Assembly: GCF_018131105.1 (NCBI RefSeq)
Contig: NZ_JAFCJI010000002.1
Span: 806,001-870,000 of the forward strand
Length of the DNA stretch: 64,000 bases
DNA from: Bradyrhizobium manausense
GTDB taxonomy: Bacteria; Pseudomonadota; Alphaproteobacteria; Rhizobiales; Xanthobacteraceae
Direction: 5' to 3'
Shown here piece by piece: positions 26,424 through 34,416 of the stretch (position 1 is its first letter; every line of letters starts with the position of its first letter). The notes beneath the pieces were generated by a model. The model saw nothing but the letters and a program-made list of their open reading frames with translations, made no database searches and was not told where the DNA came from. Position numbers and translations under genes: made by a program.

Positions 26424-26562
26424 GTCGTCCCGGCGAAGGCCGGGACCCATACCGCGTGATCTAACTTTTGCAGATAGTATCCATACCGTGGAAGATTTTA
26501 TCACTGCGATCTTCGCCAAACTTCTCCCTGTGGTTATGGGTCCCGGCCTTCGCCGGGACGAC
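26424..26562. repeat. Perfect 28-bp inverted repeat enclosing about 80 bases
   Basis: Arms at 26424-26451 and 26535-26562 are exact reverse complements. Each arm also contains an internal CCGGCGAAGGCCGG palindrome. It lies in the convergent gap between the helicase gene and the first caspase gene and may terminate both. Similar GTCCCGGCGAAGGCCGGGAC units are common dispersed repeats in these genomes. Confidence 0.85.
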
Positions 26563-26603
26563 ACTGATTATGAGACGGCGCTGTTACAGCCCACGCTGGC
26601 CCC

Positions 26604-28295
26604 TCACTTCCCCGCCACGAAATAAAAATCCTCGCGGCCCGGCGGCGAGCCGTAGGTGAACGGCTGCTGCACGTGCTTGGTGGCGGACCAGACGTCGTCG
26701 CGGACGATGTCGAACAGCTTTCGGATCTCGACCTTTGGCACCTTGATCTCGCGGGCGAGCGCAGTGGAGAACGGGCTGTCGGCGCCGTTGTCGCCGTCGA
26801 TCGCGGTCTCGCCGTGCTTGGCGGCGTAGACCACCATGAAGCCGGCGCCGGGCTCGATGTTGGAAAAGCCCTTGTCGACCAGCTTCAGCGACAGCGTGTG
26901 CTGCATGGTCGGCGCGAACGGATTGTCGCGGCAGGCATCCAGGATCACCAGGCGCACTTTTCTCGCAGCTCCCACCGCCGCGATCACCTGCTCCAGTGCG
27001 ACGGCCTGGGTCTCGGCATCCCTGTCGGCGGCGAGCCTCGCGTCAACGGGAACGAGGTAGTTCACGCCGCCGATCTCGAAACCGTGGCCGGCGTAATAGA
27101 CCAGCGCCCAGTCGGCCTTCTCCGCCTCGTCGGCGAACGTCTTCAGCGCATCGAAGAACTTGTCGCGGGTCAGGTCGTTGGCGGAGATGACGGTCTGGAA
27201 GCCGATATCGTGCAGCACACCCGCGATCAGTTTCGCGTCGCGCGGCGGATTGGGCAGTGCGTGGACGTTCTTGTAGGCGCCGTTGCCGATCACCAGCGCG
27301 ACGCGGCGCCCACTGGGCGCGCCCCCAGGTGTCTGCGGCGTCAACGCGGCGAGCCGCTCCTGCGCGATGGCACGGGCGCGCGCGACGTCGAGTTCGTCGA
27401 ATTTCGTCAGCGAATAGGCCGCGGAGCGGTAGTCGGCGCGCGCCTGGGCGAGATCGTGCTTGCGCTCGTAGATCTGGCCGCGGCCGGAATGGGCGCGGAC
27501 ATTGTTCGGGTTGAACTGCAACGAAATGTTGTAGTCCTTCAACGCGGCGTCGACGTCGCCTTTCATCATGTTGACGTCGGCGCGATTGTTGATCGCGAAA
27601 ACGTTTTTCGGCTGCCTTTCGATCAAGCCGTTGCAGTCGGCGAAGGCCAGATCGTATTTTCCCATCAGGCCGTAGGTGATGCAGCGGTTGCCGGCGATCT
27701 GCTGCGCGGTCGGATCGATCTTCTCGGCCTCCGCAAAATCGGAGATCGCGCCGTCATAATCCTTCATCAGCGTGCGTACGCGGGCACGATTGGTCCATCC
27801 GAGCAGAAACTTCGGCGTGTACTTGATCGACAGGTTGAAATCGTCGAGTGCGCTCTGCAGCGCGCCACGTCGCAGTTGAATGGTCCCGCGGTTATTGTAG
27901 GCAAAGCCGAAAGTGGCGCGCTTCTGGATAGCGAGGTTGTAATCGGCCATCGCGAGATCGTCCTCGCCCTTGTGCTCGCGGGCGACGCCGCGCACGTTGA
28001 TGGCGCCGACATTGTCCGGATCGGCCTCGACGGCAGAATTCAGCGCCTCGATCGCGCCGTCATAATCGCGCTTGCTGATCAGCGCGTTGCCGTGAATGAC
28101 GAGCGCGAGCGACTTGTCCTTGCCGGTGACGCGGCCCGTGTTGAGCAGGTTCTCGCAGGCCGTGATCCGCGCCTGGGTCTCGGCCTGGCGGTCACGGCAG
28201 GTGGCGAGGTCGTCGCCGGCTTGCGGCTCGGCCGCCGCTGCGATCGCGACGCCCGAGAGGAGTATGACCAGGGTCAGGCAAACGACGCGCAGCAT
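26604..28295 (-). CDS. Secreted caspase-family (C14) protein with TPR repeats, copy A
   Basis: After a signal peptide (about residues 1-22), residues 60-280 form TPR-like repeats ('NPNNVRAHSGRGQIYERKHD' type units). A caspase fold starts near residue 335 with 'RVALVIGNGAYKNV'. The catalytic dyad is visible as His in 'YYAGHGFEIGG' and Cys in 'VILDACRDNPF'. The protein is thus expected to be a periplasmic cysteine peptidase of the orthocaspase type; substrate and activation are unknown. It ends 'PPGREDFYFVAGK'. It lies 108 bases after the paralogue at 28422-30167 on the same strand. Start at ATG 28295, with 28313 as the alternative. Confidence 0.88.
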   Translation of the reverse strand: MLRVVCLTLVILLSGVAIAAAAEPQAGDDLATCRDRQAETQARITACENLLNTGRVTGKDKSLALVIHGNALISKRDYDGAIEALNSAVEADPDNVGAINVRGVAREHKGEDDLAMADYNLAIQKRATFGFAYNNRGTIQLRRGALQSALDDFNLSIKYTPKFLLGWTNRARVRTLMKDYDGAISDFAEAEKIDPTAQQIAGNRCITYGLMGKYDLAFADCNGLIERQPKNVFAINNRADVNMMKGDVDAALKDYNISLQFNPNNVRAHSGRGQIYERKHDLAQARADYRSAAYSLTKFDELDVARARAIAQERLAALTPQTPGGAPSGRRVALVIGNGAYKNVHALPNPPRDAKLIAGVLHDIGFQTVISANDLTRDKFFDALKTFADEAEKADWALVYYAGHGFEIGGVNYLVPVDARLAADRDAETQAVALEQVIAAVGAARKVRLVILDACRDNPFAPTMQHTLSLKLVDKGFSNIEPGAGFMVVYAAKHGETAIDGDNGADSPFSTALAREIKVPKVEIRKLFDIVRDDVWSATKHVQQPFTYGSPPGREDFYFVAGK

Positions 28296-28421
28296 GTTGT
28301 CAGATCCCACCATTGCGCCGGCTCGACCGTCGACCGCCCGGCTTCACCGGCTATATGCCCGGACCGGGATCGGATGGACAGCCCGTTGAAAGCCCGCAGC
28401 TAACACAGCCCTGCAATTCCG

Positions 28422-30167
28422 TCACTTCCCCGCCACGAAGTAGAAGTCTTCGCTTCCCGGCGGCGAACCGTAGGTGAACGGCTGTTGGGTATGCCTGGTC
28501 GCGGACCAGACATCGTCCCGGACGATGTCGAACAGCTTTCTGATCTCGATATGGGGTTGCTGCACCTCGTGGGCGAGCGCGAGCGCAAACGGGCTGTCGG
28601 AGCCGTCGCCGTCCATCGCGGTCTCGCCGTGCTTGGCGGCGTACACCACCATGAAGCCGATGCCGGGCTCGATGTTCGAAAAACCCTTGTCGACCAGCTT
28701 GAGCGACAGCGTTTGCTGCATGGTCGGCTTGAAAGGATTGTCGCGACAGGCGTCGAGGATCACCAGGCGCAGCTTGTGCGCGCCTCCGACCGCGGCGACG
28801 ACCTGCTCGAGCGCGACGGCTTCCCGCTCGGCGTCCTTGTCGACCGCAAGCCTGGCGTCAACAGGCACGAGGTAGTTCACGCCGCCGATCTCGAAACCGT
28901 GGCCTGCATAGTAGACGACGGCCCAATCCGCCTTCTCCGCTTCCGCGGCAAAGGCGTGCAACGTCGCGAAGAACTGGTCGCGGCTCAAATCGTTCGACAC
29001 CGTCACCGTCTGGAAGCCGACATCGCGGAGCGCAGCTGCGATCAGCTTGGAATCGCGTGGCGGATTGCTGAGCGCGTGAACGTTGCGGTAGGCGCCGTTG
29101 CCGATCACCAGCGCCACGCGGCGAAGCGTGGTGCTGACGGCCGGCGATTTCGGCTCGAGCACGGCAAGGCGGGACTTTGCGCTGGCGCGCGCCAGCGTGG
29201 TCTCGATTTCGTCGAACGGCGTAAGCGCAAAGGCGGCCGCGCGGTAATCGGCGCGCGCCTGGGCCAGATCCTGCTTGCGCTCGAACACCTGGCCGCGGCC
29301 GGCATGGGCGCGGACATTGTTCGGGAAGAGCTGGAGGATGACGTTGTAGTCGTTCAGAGCGGCATCCAGATCGCCCTTGGCAAGGTAGGCGTCGCCGCGA
29401 TTGAGGAGGACAAACTGGTTCTTCGGCTGCTTTTCCAGAACGCCGTTGCAATCGGCGAGCGCTTCGTCGAAGCGCCCCATCGCCGTAAAGGTCACGCAAC
29501 GATAGCTGGCGATCTGCGGCGCATTCGGGTCGATCCTGGCCGCGTCGGCGAAGTCCGAGAGCGCGCCGTCATAGTCCTTCATCATCGTGCGCACGCGGGC
29601 GCGATTGGTCCATCCGAGCAGGAATTTCGGCGTGTACCTGACCGCCGCGTTGTAGTCATCCAGCGCGCTTTGCCACGCGCCTTTGCGTATATACAGCAAG
29701 CCGCGGTCGTTGTAGGCGCCACCGTAATTGGGGCGCTTCTGGAGCGCGAGATCATAGGCGGCCATCGCAAGATCGTCCTGACCCTTGCGCCAATAGACCT
29801 GGGCCTGGCCGTCGATGGCGATGACGTTGTCGGGATCGGCATCGCGTGCCGCGGAAAAGTCCTGGAAGGCATGATCGAAATCAGCCTTGCTCAACCGCGA
29901 GAAGCCTCGCGAGATCAGCGCGACGGCCTTGTCCTTGCCGGTGACGCGATTGGCATCGAGCAGGCTTTCGCAAGCCTTCAGCCGCGCCGGGCCATTCGCC
30001 TGCCGATCGAGGCAGGTTGCGAGGTCGTCGCCGAGTTGGGGATCGGCAGCCGCCATCGTCGCAAAGGACGACACGATGAAACCGGTCAGGACGAGGCCAC
30101 GCCACATGTTGAAGGGGAAGCTCCAGCGCCACATTTGGTAAGTCGATGGTCGGAACAAGGGGTTCAT
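28422..30167 (-). CDS. Secreted caspase-family (C14) protein with TPR repeats, copy B
   Basis: A tandem paralogue of the gene downstream, with the same domain order throughout: signal peptide or anchor, TPR-like repeats, then a caspase domain from 'RRVALVIGNGAYRNVHAL'. Catalytic residues are seen in 'YYAGHGFEIGG' and 'VILDACRDNPFKPTMQQ'. The C-terminal tail 'PPGSEDFYFVAGK' is nearly identical to copy A. The annotated ATG gives a longer N-terminus; an in-frame ATG 20 codons in ('MWRGLVLTGFIVSS') aligns better with the signal peptide of copy A. The physiological role is unknown. Confidence 0.88.
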   Translation of the reverse strand: MNPLFRPSTYQMWRWSFPFNMWRGLVLTGFIVSSFATMAAADPQLGDDLATCLDRQANGPARLKACESLLDANRVTGKDKAVALISRGFSRLSKADFDHAFQDFSAARDADPDNVIAIDGQAQVYWRKGQDDLAMAAYDLALQKRPNYGGAYNDRGLLYIRKGAWQSALDDYNAAVRYTPKFLLGWTNRARVRTMMKDYDGALSDFADAARIDPNAPQIASYRCVTFTAMGRFDEALADCNGVLEKQPKNQFVLLNRGDAYLAKGDLDAALNDYNVILQLFPNNVRAHAGRGQVFERKQDLAQARADYRAAAFALTPFDEIETTLARASAKSRLAVLEPKSPAVSTTLRRVALVIGNGAYRNVHALSNPPRDSKLIAAALRDVGFQTVTVSNDLSRDQFFATLHAFAAEAEKADWAVVYYAGHGFEIGGVNYLVPVDARLAVDKDAEREAVALEQVVAAVGGAHKLRLVILDACRDNPFKPTMQQTLSLKLVDKGFSNIEPGIGFMVVYAAKHGETAMDGDGSDSPFALALAHEVQQPHIEIRKLFDIVRDDVWSATRHTQQPFTYGSPPGSEDFYFVAGK

Positions 30168-30355
30168 TCAAGCCGGATTTCGCGGGCCGCGCCAACCCCA
30201 TTCCCCAGGCCCTGCCTTTTTCACGGACTCGTGTCGCGCCGGCCGTAACAATCGCCCCGCCCGTCCGTATCTGAAGTGTCTGAAAACGCCGGGCAGGCTG
30301 TTCGCCCGCCCTCAACCGCCCTAAACTGTCAGGCCTTCCGAAAGAGGATCCGCCC

Positions 30356-31057
30356 ATGCGCCGCTCCGTCCTGTCCCTGCTCGCCGCCACCGCCGCCTTG
30401 TCGCTGGGCTTTGCCGCACCGACCCGGGCCGCGGAAGACGCCGTCGTGATCCCCGCTCCCGCAATGGACGCAGCCCCCGCGAGCGGCATCCAGACCGCGG
30501 TGGTCGCCGGCGGCTGCTTCTGGGGCGTACAGGGTGTGTTCCAGCACACGGCCGGCGTCGTCAACGCCGTCTCCGGCTATGCCGGCGGCAACAAGGCGAC
30601 CGCCGACTACCAGACCGTCTCGACCGGCCGCACCGGCCATGCCGAGTCGGTCGAGATCAAGTTCGACCCGAAGAAGATCTCCTACGGCAAGATCCTCCAG
30701 ATCTACTTCTCGGTCGCGCACGACCCGACCCAGCTCAACCGCCAGGGACCGGACACCGGCACGCAATATCGCTCGGCGATCTTCACCACCACCGACGAGC
30801 AGAAGAAGGTCGCGGAGGCCTATATCGCCCAGCTCGACGGCGCCAAGGTGTTCGGCAAGCCGATCGTGACCAAGGTCGGCGCGCTGGAGGCGTTCTATCC
30901 GGCGGAGGGCTACCACCAGGATTATCTGACGCTGCACCCGAACCAGCCCTACATCGCCTATAACGACATCCCCAAGGTCGAGAACCTGAAAAAGCTGTTC
31001 GCGGATAACTACATTGAGAAGCCGACGCTGGTGAGTGCCAGCAAGGCCACCAACTGA
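30356..31057 (+). CDS. msrA: Peptide-methionine (S)-S-oxide reductase MsrA, exported
   Basis: MsrA reduces methionine-S-sulfoxide in damaged proteins. The active site 'GGCFWG' appears at about residue 55, followed by 'GYAGGNKATADYQTVSTG' and 'QGPDTGTQYRSAIF'. An N-terminal signal peptide ('LLAATAALSLGFAAPTRAA') indicates export to the periplasm. The only Cys is the catalytic one; the C-terminus has no resolving Cys, so this is a 1-Cys type needing an external reductant. AGAGGATCC precedes the ATG. msrB follows 30 bases downstream, so the two share a transcript. Confidence 0.95.
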   Translation: MRRSVLSLLAATAALSLGFAAPTRAAEDAVVIPAPAMDAAPASGIQTAVVAGGCFWGVQGVFQHTAGVVNAVSGYAGGNKATADYQTVSTGRTGHAESVEIKFDPKKISYGKILQIYFSVAHDPTQLNRQGPDTGTQYRSAIFTTTDEQKKVAEAYIAQLDGAKVFGKPIVTKVGALEAFYPAEGYHQDYLTLHPNQPYIAYNDIPKVENLKKLFADNYIEKPTLVSASKATN

Positions 31058-31087
31058 TCCAGAGATCACCAAAGAAACGGGAGACCC

Positions 31088-31507
31088 ATGCCCGACGCCA
31101 AGACGAAACCCACCGACGACAAGGTCATCAAGAGCGAAGAGCAGTGGCGGAGCGAATTGACGCCGATGCAGTACGCGGTGCTGCGCGAGAAGGCGACCGA
31201 GCGTCCCTTCTCCGGCGAATATGAGCATGACCATCGTGCCGGCACCTATGTCTGCGCCGGCTGCGGCAATGTGCTGTTCGAGTCCGACGCCAAGTTCGAT
31301 TCCGGCTGCGGCTGGCCGAGCTTCACCGCGCCTGCGGTCGACAGCCATATCGACGAGGAACGGGACACGACGCACGGCATGATCCGCACCGAGGTGCTCT
31401 GCTCCAAATGCAGCGGCCATCTCGGCCATGTCTTCCCCGACGGACCAGGGCCGACCGGGCTGCGCTATTGCATCAACTCGGCATCCCTCAAGCTCGAGCC
31501 GAAATAA
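31088..31507 (+). CDS. msrB: Peptide-methionine (R)-S-oxide reductase MsrB
   Basis: MsrB reduces methionine-R-sulfoxide. The 139-residue protein has the zinc-binding CxxC pairs 'CAGCGN' and 'CSKCSG', the segment 'FDSGCGWPSFTAP', and the catalytic Cys in 'LRYCINSASL'. No signal peptide is visible, so it is expected in the cytosol, in contrast with the exported MsrA encoded just upstream. A GGGAG ribosome site precedes the ATG. Length is typical for a single-domain MsrB. Confidence 0.95.
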   Translation: MPDAKTKPTDDKVIKSEEQWRSELTPMQYAVLREKATERPFSGEYEHDHRAGTYVCAGCGNVLFESDAKFDSGCGWPSFTAPAVDSHIDEERDTTHGMIRTEVLCSKCSGHLGHVFPDGPGPTGLRYCINSASLKLEPK

Positions 31508-31612
31508 GATTGCGCGCCGCCGGGTTCCCCGATGGAACCCAGCGGCGCGATGTGCTTTTCTTCTGTGGCGGCAGCCGTTGAGCGCAATCCGGCGGCCGTC
31601 AGGGAGGATGCC

Positions 31613-31777
31613 ATGACACTCGGGACCATCCTGATCATCCTGGTGATCATCTATCTCTTGGGCGGCTGGTCCGGTCGGATCGGCGGCTATGGCTACGGCA
31701 TGGGCCATTCCGGCATGGGGATCGGCGGCGTCGTTCTCGTGGTGCTGCTCGTCCTGCTGCTGCTTGGCAAACTGTAA
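31613..31777 (+). CDS. DUF3309-like small membrane protein
   Basis: A 54-residue protein with two short hydrophobic stretches, 'TILIILVIIYLLGG' and 'GGVVLVVLLVLLLLGKL', joined by a Gly/Tyr/His-rich loop ('GGYGYGMGHSGMGIGG'). This matches the DUF3309 pattern of tiny proteobacterial membrane proteins without known role. AGGGAGG stands seven bases before the ATG. It lies alone after msrB with about 105 bases between. Confidence 0.75.
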   Translation: MTLGTILIILVIIYLLGGWSGRIGGYGYGMGHSGMGIGGVVLVVLLVLLLLGKL

Positions 31778-31990
31778 ACCATCCAAGTCATTGAAATTTA
31801 TTGGTTTATGTCCTCAGCGGGGCTGCTATGCGTGGATTCATCATCTCCCATCGCAGGGGTCGCATTTCTGTCAAAACGGCCTATATTGGAGGACGAAAAT
31901 GCGAAGAGCGTCGGGCCCACCGATCGTGGCCCCCGCCTTGCCAAACCCCACGCGCTTAAAGCCCCAGACAAGATCACGAGGTCTTTGACC

Positions 31991-32284
31991 ATGCGTCCAC
32001 TGCGTCCGTTCAACTTCAACACCTCCGCCGAACTCTTCCCCGCCGCCATCCGCAAGAAGAAGCGCGCGGGCTTCACCTACCGCCGGTTCGGCACCGCGGC
32101 CGAAGCCGTGCAGTTCGCGATGGAGCAGTTGCCGACGGATTCGCTGAATGGCGCGTATCTCCAGGTCGAGGAAGCCCGTTTCGACCAGAACGGCATCCGC
32201 TCTCTCTATGAGAGCGAGGCCTTCCCGCTGCCGCGCCACCGCAAGCCGGAACCGGTCGCCGAGACCGACGCCGACGCGGCGTAA
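31991..32284 (+). CDS. Conserved hypothetical protein
   Basis: The 97-residue soluble protein begins 'MRPLRPFNFNTSAELFPA'. It has a central segment 'FTYRRFGTAAEAVQFAMEQL' and an acidic C-terminal tail. From general knowledge similar short proteins occur in Bradyrhizobium, but no function is assigned. The upstream open frame to 31808 has poor composition, and the ATG at 31991 starts the well-behaved region. A good terminator follows its stop. Confidence 0.7.
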   Translation: MRPLRPFNFNTSAELFPAAIRKKKRAGFTYRRFGTAAEAVQFAMEQLPTDSLNGAYLQVEEARFDQNGIRSLYESEAFPLPRHRKPEPVAETDADAA

Positions 32285-32312
32285 ATTTTACTGAAGCCTC
32301 CGATGGGCACGG

Positions 32313-32346
32313 AAAGCGCGATAGCCGAAAGGCTGTCGCGCTTTTT
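32313..32346 (+). terminator. Rho-independent terminator
   Basis: A hairpin with arms starting AAAGCGCGA and ending TCGCGCTTT around a GAAA loop, with one wobble pair in the stem, continues into TTTTT. It lies 29 bases after the stop at 32284. Confidence 0.85.
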
Positions 32347-32373
32347 GCGTTTGCGCGTTTCCCAGGGCGAGAT

Positions 32374-32916
32374 TCAGATCCGCGGCTGCTTGTCGAGCCA
32401 GCGGCGCAACAGGCGCACGTTACGCATGTTGGCGCGGAACATGACGTCGAAGGCGTCGCCGACGAACGGCACGATGCCGACCACGCCGTCGACCGCGACA
32501 TTGCCGAGCATGCGCGCGGTGATGTACCAGGGCGCGCCGAGTGCGCGGGCCTCCCGCACAAGCCAGAGCGAGATCGCGGTGGTGATGATGTCGCCGATCA
32601 CAGGGATGAGGCCGATCAGGCCATCGATGCCGTAGCGGATGTTGGTGCCGGGCAGGATGAAGGCGACGTCGAGCAATTTTGCGATCGCCTCGAGCCGCGC
32701 AATGCGCTGCTCCCGCGTCAGATTGCCGAACGGATTGCCTTGCCCGAATTCGAAGCGAAATTCCTGAAACCCCTGCTCCAGGGTTTCAGGACGGATCTCC
32801 TGGCCATCCTGGTCGATGATCGGCCCGCGCGCCGCGCGGCCGGAGAAATCGGCATGCGAATGCGCCCCGGAGCGGGACTTGCGCGGCGTGAGAATGTCGT
32901 CATCGGGCATGGTCAT
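32374..32916 (-). CDS. DUF4112 domain-containing protein
   Basis: The C-terminal 110 residues match DUF4112: 'ARLEAIAKLLDVAFILPGT', 'IGLIPVIGDIITTAISLWL' and 'VGIVPFVGDAFDVMFRANM'. Two hydrophobic stretches suggest membrane association. The N-terminal 60 residues are polar with Ser, Arg and Asp. Three ATG codons lie close together (32922, 32916, 32910) without a decisive ribosome site, so the start is uncertain. The family has no known function. It reads toward a convergent terminator and lies downstream of the DUF5413-like gene. Confidence 0.82.
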   Translation of the reverse strand: MTMPDDDILTPRKSRSGAHSHADFSGRAARGPIIDQDGQEIRPETLEQGFQEFRFEFGQGNPFGNLTREQRIARLEAIAKLLDVAFILPGTNIRYGIDGLIGLIPVIGDIITTAISLWLVREARALGAPWYITARMLGNVAVDGVVGIVPFVGDAFDVMFRANMRNVRLLRRWLDKQPRI

Positions 32917-32977
32917 GGCCATTGGGCAACGCAGGGACGAAGCAGAGGTTGCTGCGCCGCGGCTTGAGGTCGCGCGC

Positions 32978-33403
32978 TCAGCTCGCCGCCGCGACCGGCT
33001 GTGGCTCCTCGGCATAGTGATGCACGAGCCACGATGACAGCACCGCCGGCACGAAGCCAACCATGCCATACAGGATGAACTGAATCGTGCCGGAATCCGC
33101 CCCCCGCGAGCTGTAGGTGAACGCGGCGAGGATGAAGGCAAACGCGCCGACCAGCAGCATCCGCAGCGCCGGCCGGATCCGCCTGACATGGATCAGGATG
33201 TCGTCGACCGCGCCGATCATCAGCGAGGGCAGGAAGCCGAACAGATAGCTGTATTGCAGCGTCTTGAAGAATACGACGAACAACTTGCCGACTTCCTCGA
33301 GACCGGTCTGCGTCCAGTAGCCCGACTGGTAGGTCGTCGTCAGCAGAAGCAGAAACCCGCCCACGAACGGACCAACGAGCGCAAACACCAGATAGCGTTT
33401 CAT
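32978..33403 (-). CDS. DUF5413-like membrane protein
   Basis: A 141-residue protein with four probable transmembrane segments. They include 'LVFALVGPFVGGFLLLLTT', 'FGFLPSLMIGAVDDILIH' and 'FILYGMVGFVPAVLSSWLV'. It resembles the DUF5413 family of Bradyrhizobiaceae membrane proteins, with no known role. The ATG at 33403 has a strong GAGGAGTTCTTG sequence before it; the open frame continues upstream only as noncoding-like sequence. It is transcribed ahead of the DUF4112 gene and may share a transcript with it. Confidence 0.72.
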   Translation of the reverse strand: MKRYLVFALVGPFVGGFLLLLTTTYQSGYWTQTGLEEVGKLFVVFFKTLQYSYLFGFLPSLMIGAVDDILIHVRRIRPALRMLLVGAFAFILAAFTYSSRGADSGTIQFILYGMVGFVPAVLSSWLVHHYAEEPQPVAAAS

Positions 33404-33545
33404 CAAGAACTCCTCGTACGCCGAGAGCTTTATAGCAGCGCGGCGGGAACCTTGAACAGCGGTTACGATCTCCCGGAGGGGAACAAGTGGCAAGGCGATG
33501 AGTTCAAACAGGACTGAAATTGACCTGTCAGATTTGGAGCCGCCG

Positions 33546-33791
33546 ATGTCTCGTAAACTGTTCTTGCTGGCGACGATCACCCTGACGGCCCTCGGCGGCC
33601 TGTCGAACGCACCCGTCTTTGCGCAGGGCCATATGGGCACGGCGCAGGAACAGAACGCGTGCTCGCGCGACGCCTCGCGGCTGTGCCGCAAGGAGCTCGG
33701 CAATGACGGTGCGGTGCAGGGCTGCCTGCAAGCCCACCGCGCCAAGCTGTCGCGATCCTGCAGCAAGGTGTTCGAGAGTCACGGCATGTGA
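33546..33791 (+). CDS. Small secreted Cys-rich protein, member 1
   Basis: An 81-residue precursor with a signal peptide ('LFLLATITLTALGGLSNAP', cleaved near 'VFAQG') and a short mature part with four Cys. These lie in 'NACSRDASRLCRKEL', 'VQGCLQAHRAKLSRSC'. The pattern C-x3-DAxRLC-xn-C-x-n-LSxxC recurs in the next plus-strand gene. It recalls the Cys-rich repeat family of secreted proteins, whose bacterial function is unknown. GGAG lies six bases before the ATG. Confidence 0.78.
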   Translation: MSRKLFLLATITLTALGGLSNAPVFAQGHMGTAQEQNACSRDASRLCRKELGNDGAVQGCLQAHRAKLSRSCSKVFESHGM

Positions 33792-34045
33792 GCTTGCGCC
33801 GACTTGTTGCGTGACGGTCGCGCAACATCTGCGAATTCCTTCGCGTCTCCCATTGAAGCTTCGCGACTTTCGCGCATACTCGAATCGGGCGGCGCAGCAC
33901 TTTTCGATTCGAACATCAGGAAATCGAGCGACCACATGCGGGATTGAGTTCCCGGCGTGAAGGCTGTGACATGCGGCAGATCAAGCCGCGTGCGGCGCCC
34001 CAAAACCAAGTGGTTCAAACCACGGAACTCGGGGACGCATTCTTC

Positions 34046-34321
34046 ATGACACGCTACCAGACCATCGCTTCGCTCGTCGCAATCTCCGCCACCGCTTTCA
34101 CCCTCCAGACATCGCCCGGCCTCGCCTTCTCATCCGAAGCGCAGCAGATGTGCTCGGGCGATGCGATGCGGCTGTGCTCCGATGAAATCCCCGATATCCC
34201 GCGCATCAGGGCCTGCATGGTGCGGAAGAAGGCGCAGGTCAGCCCGGGCTGCCGCGCCGTGATGGACCGCGAAGCGGCTGCCGCCGCAGCCTCGCGCAAA
34301 CGGGAAGCGGCCGCGCAATAG
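34046..34321 (+). CDS. Small secreted Cys-rich protein, member 2
   Basis: A 91-residue precursor with a signal peptide ('ASLVAISATAFTLQTSPG') followed by 'QMCSGDAMRLCSDEIPDI' and 'ACMVRKKAQVSPGCRAV'. It shows the same four-Cys spacing as the gene at 33546, then an Ala/Lys/Arg-rich tail. The two are diverged paralogues about 250 bases apart on the same strand. The four Cys could form two disulfides in the periplasm. Function is unknown. A dispersed repeat follows 39 bases after the stop. Confidence 0.78.
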   Translation: MTRYQTIASLVAISATAFTLQTSPGLAFSSEAQQMCSGDAMRLCSDEIPDIPRIRACMVRKKAQVSPGCRAVMDREAAAAAASRKREAAAQ

Positions 34322-34359
34322 CGCTGACCATCCACCACCCGCTCCAAGGCACAAACAAC

Positions 34360-34391
34360 GTGGATGCCCGGGACAAGCCCGGGCATAACGA
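34360..34391. repeat. Dispersed intergenic palindrome
   Basis: A short hairpin (TGCCCGGG / CCCGGGCA) within a 32-base unit that also occurs, slightly changed, at 25146-25177. It lies in the convergent gap between a Cys-rich protein gene and the gene ending at 34417, where it may terminate both. Confidence 0.7.
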
Positions 34392-34416
34392 TCTCTCTCG
34401 GTGAAAAGGAAGAGCC

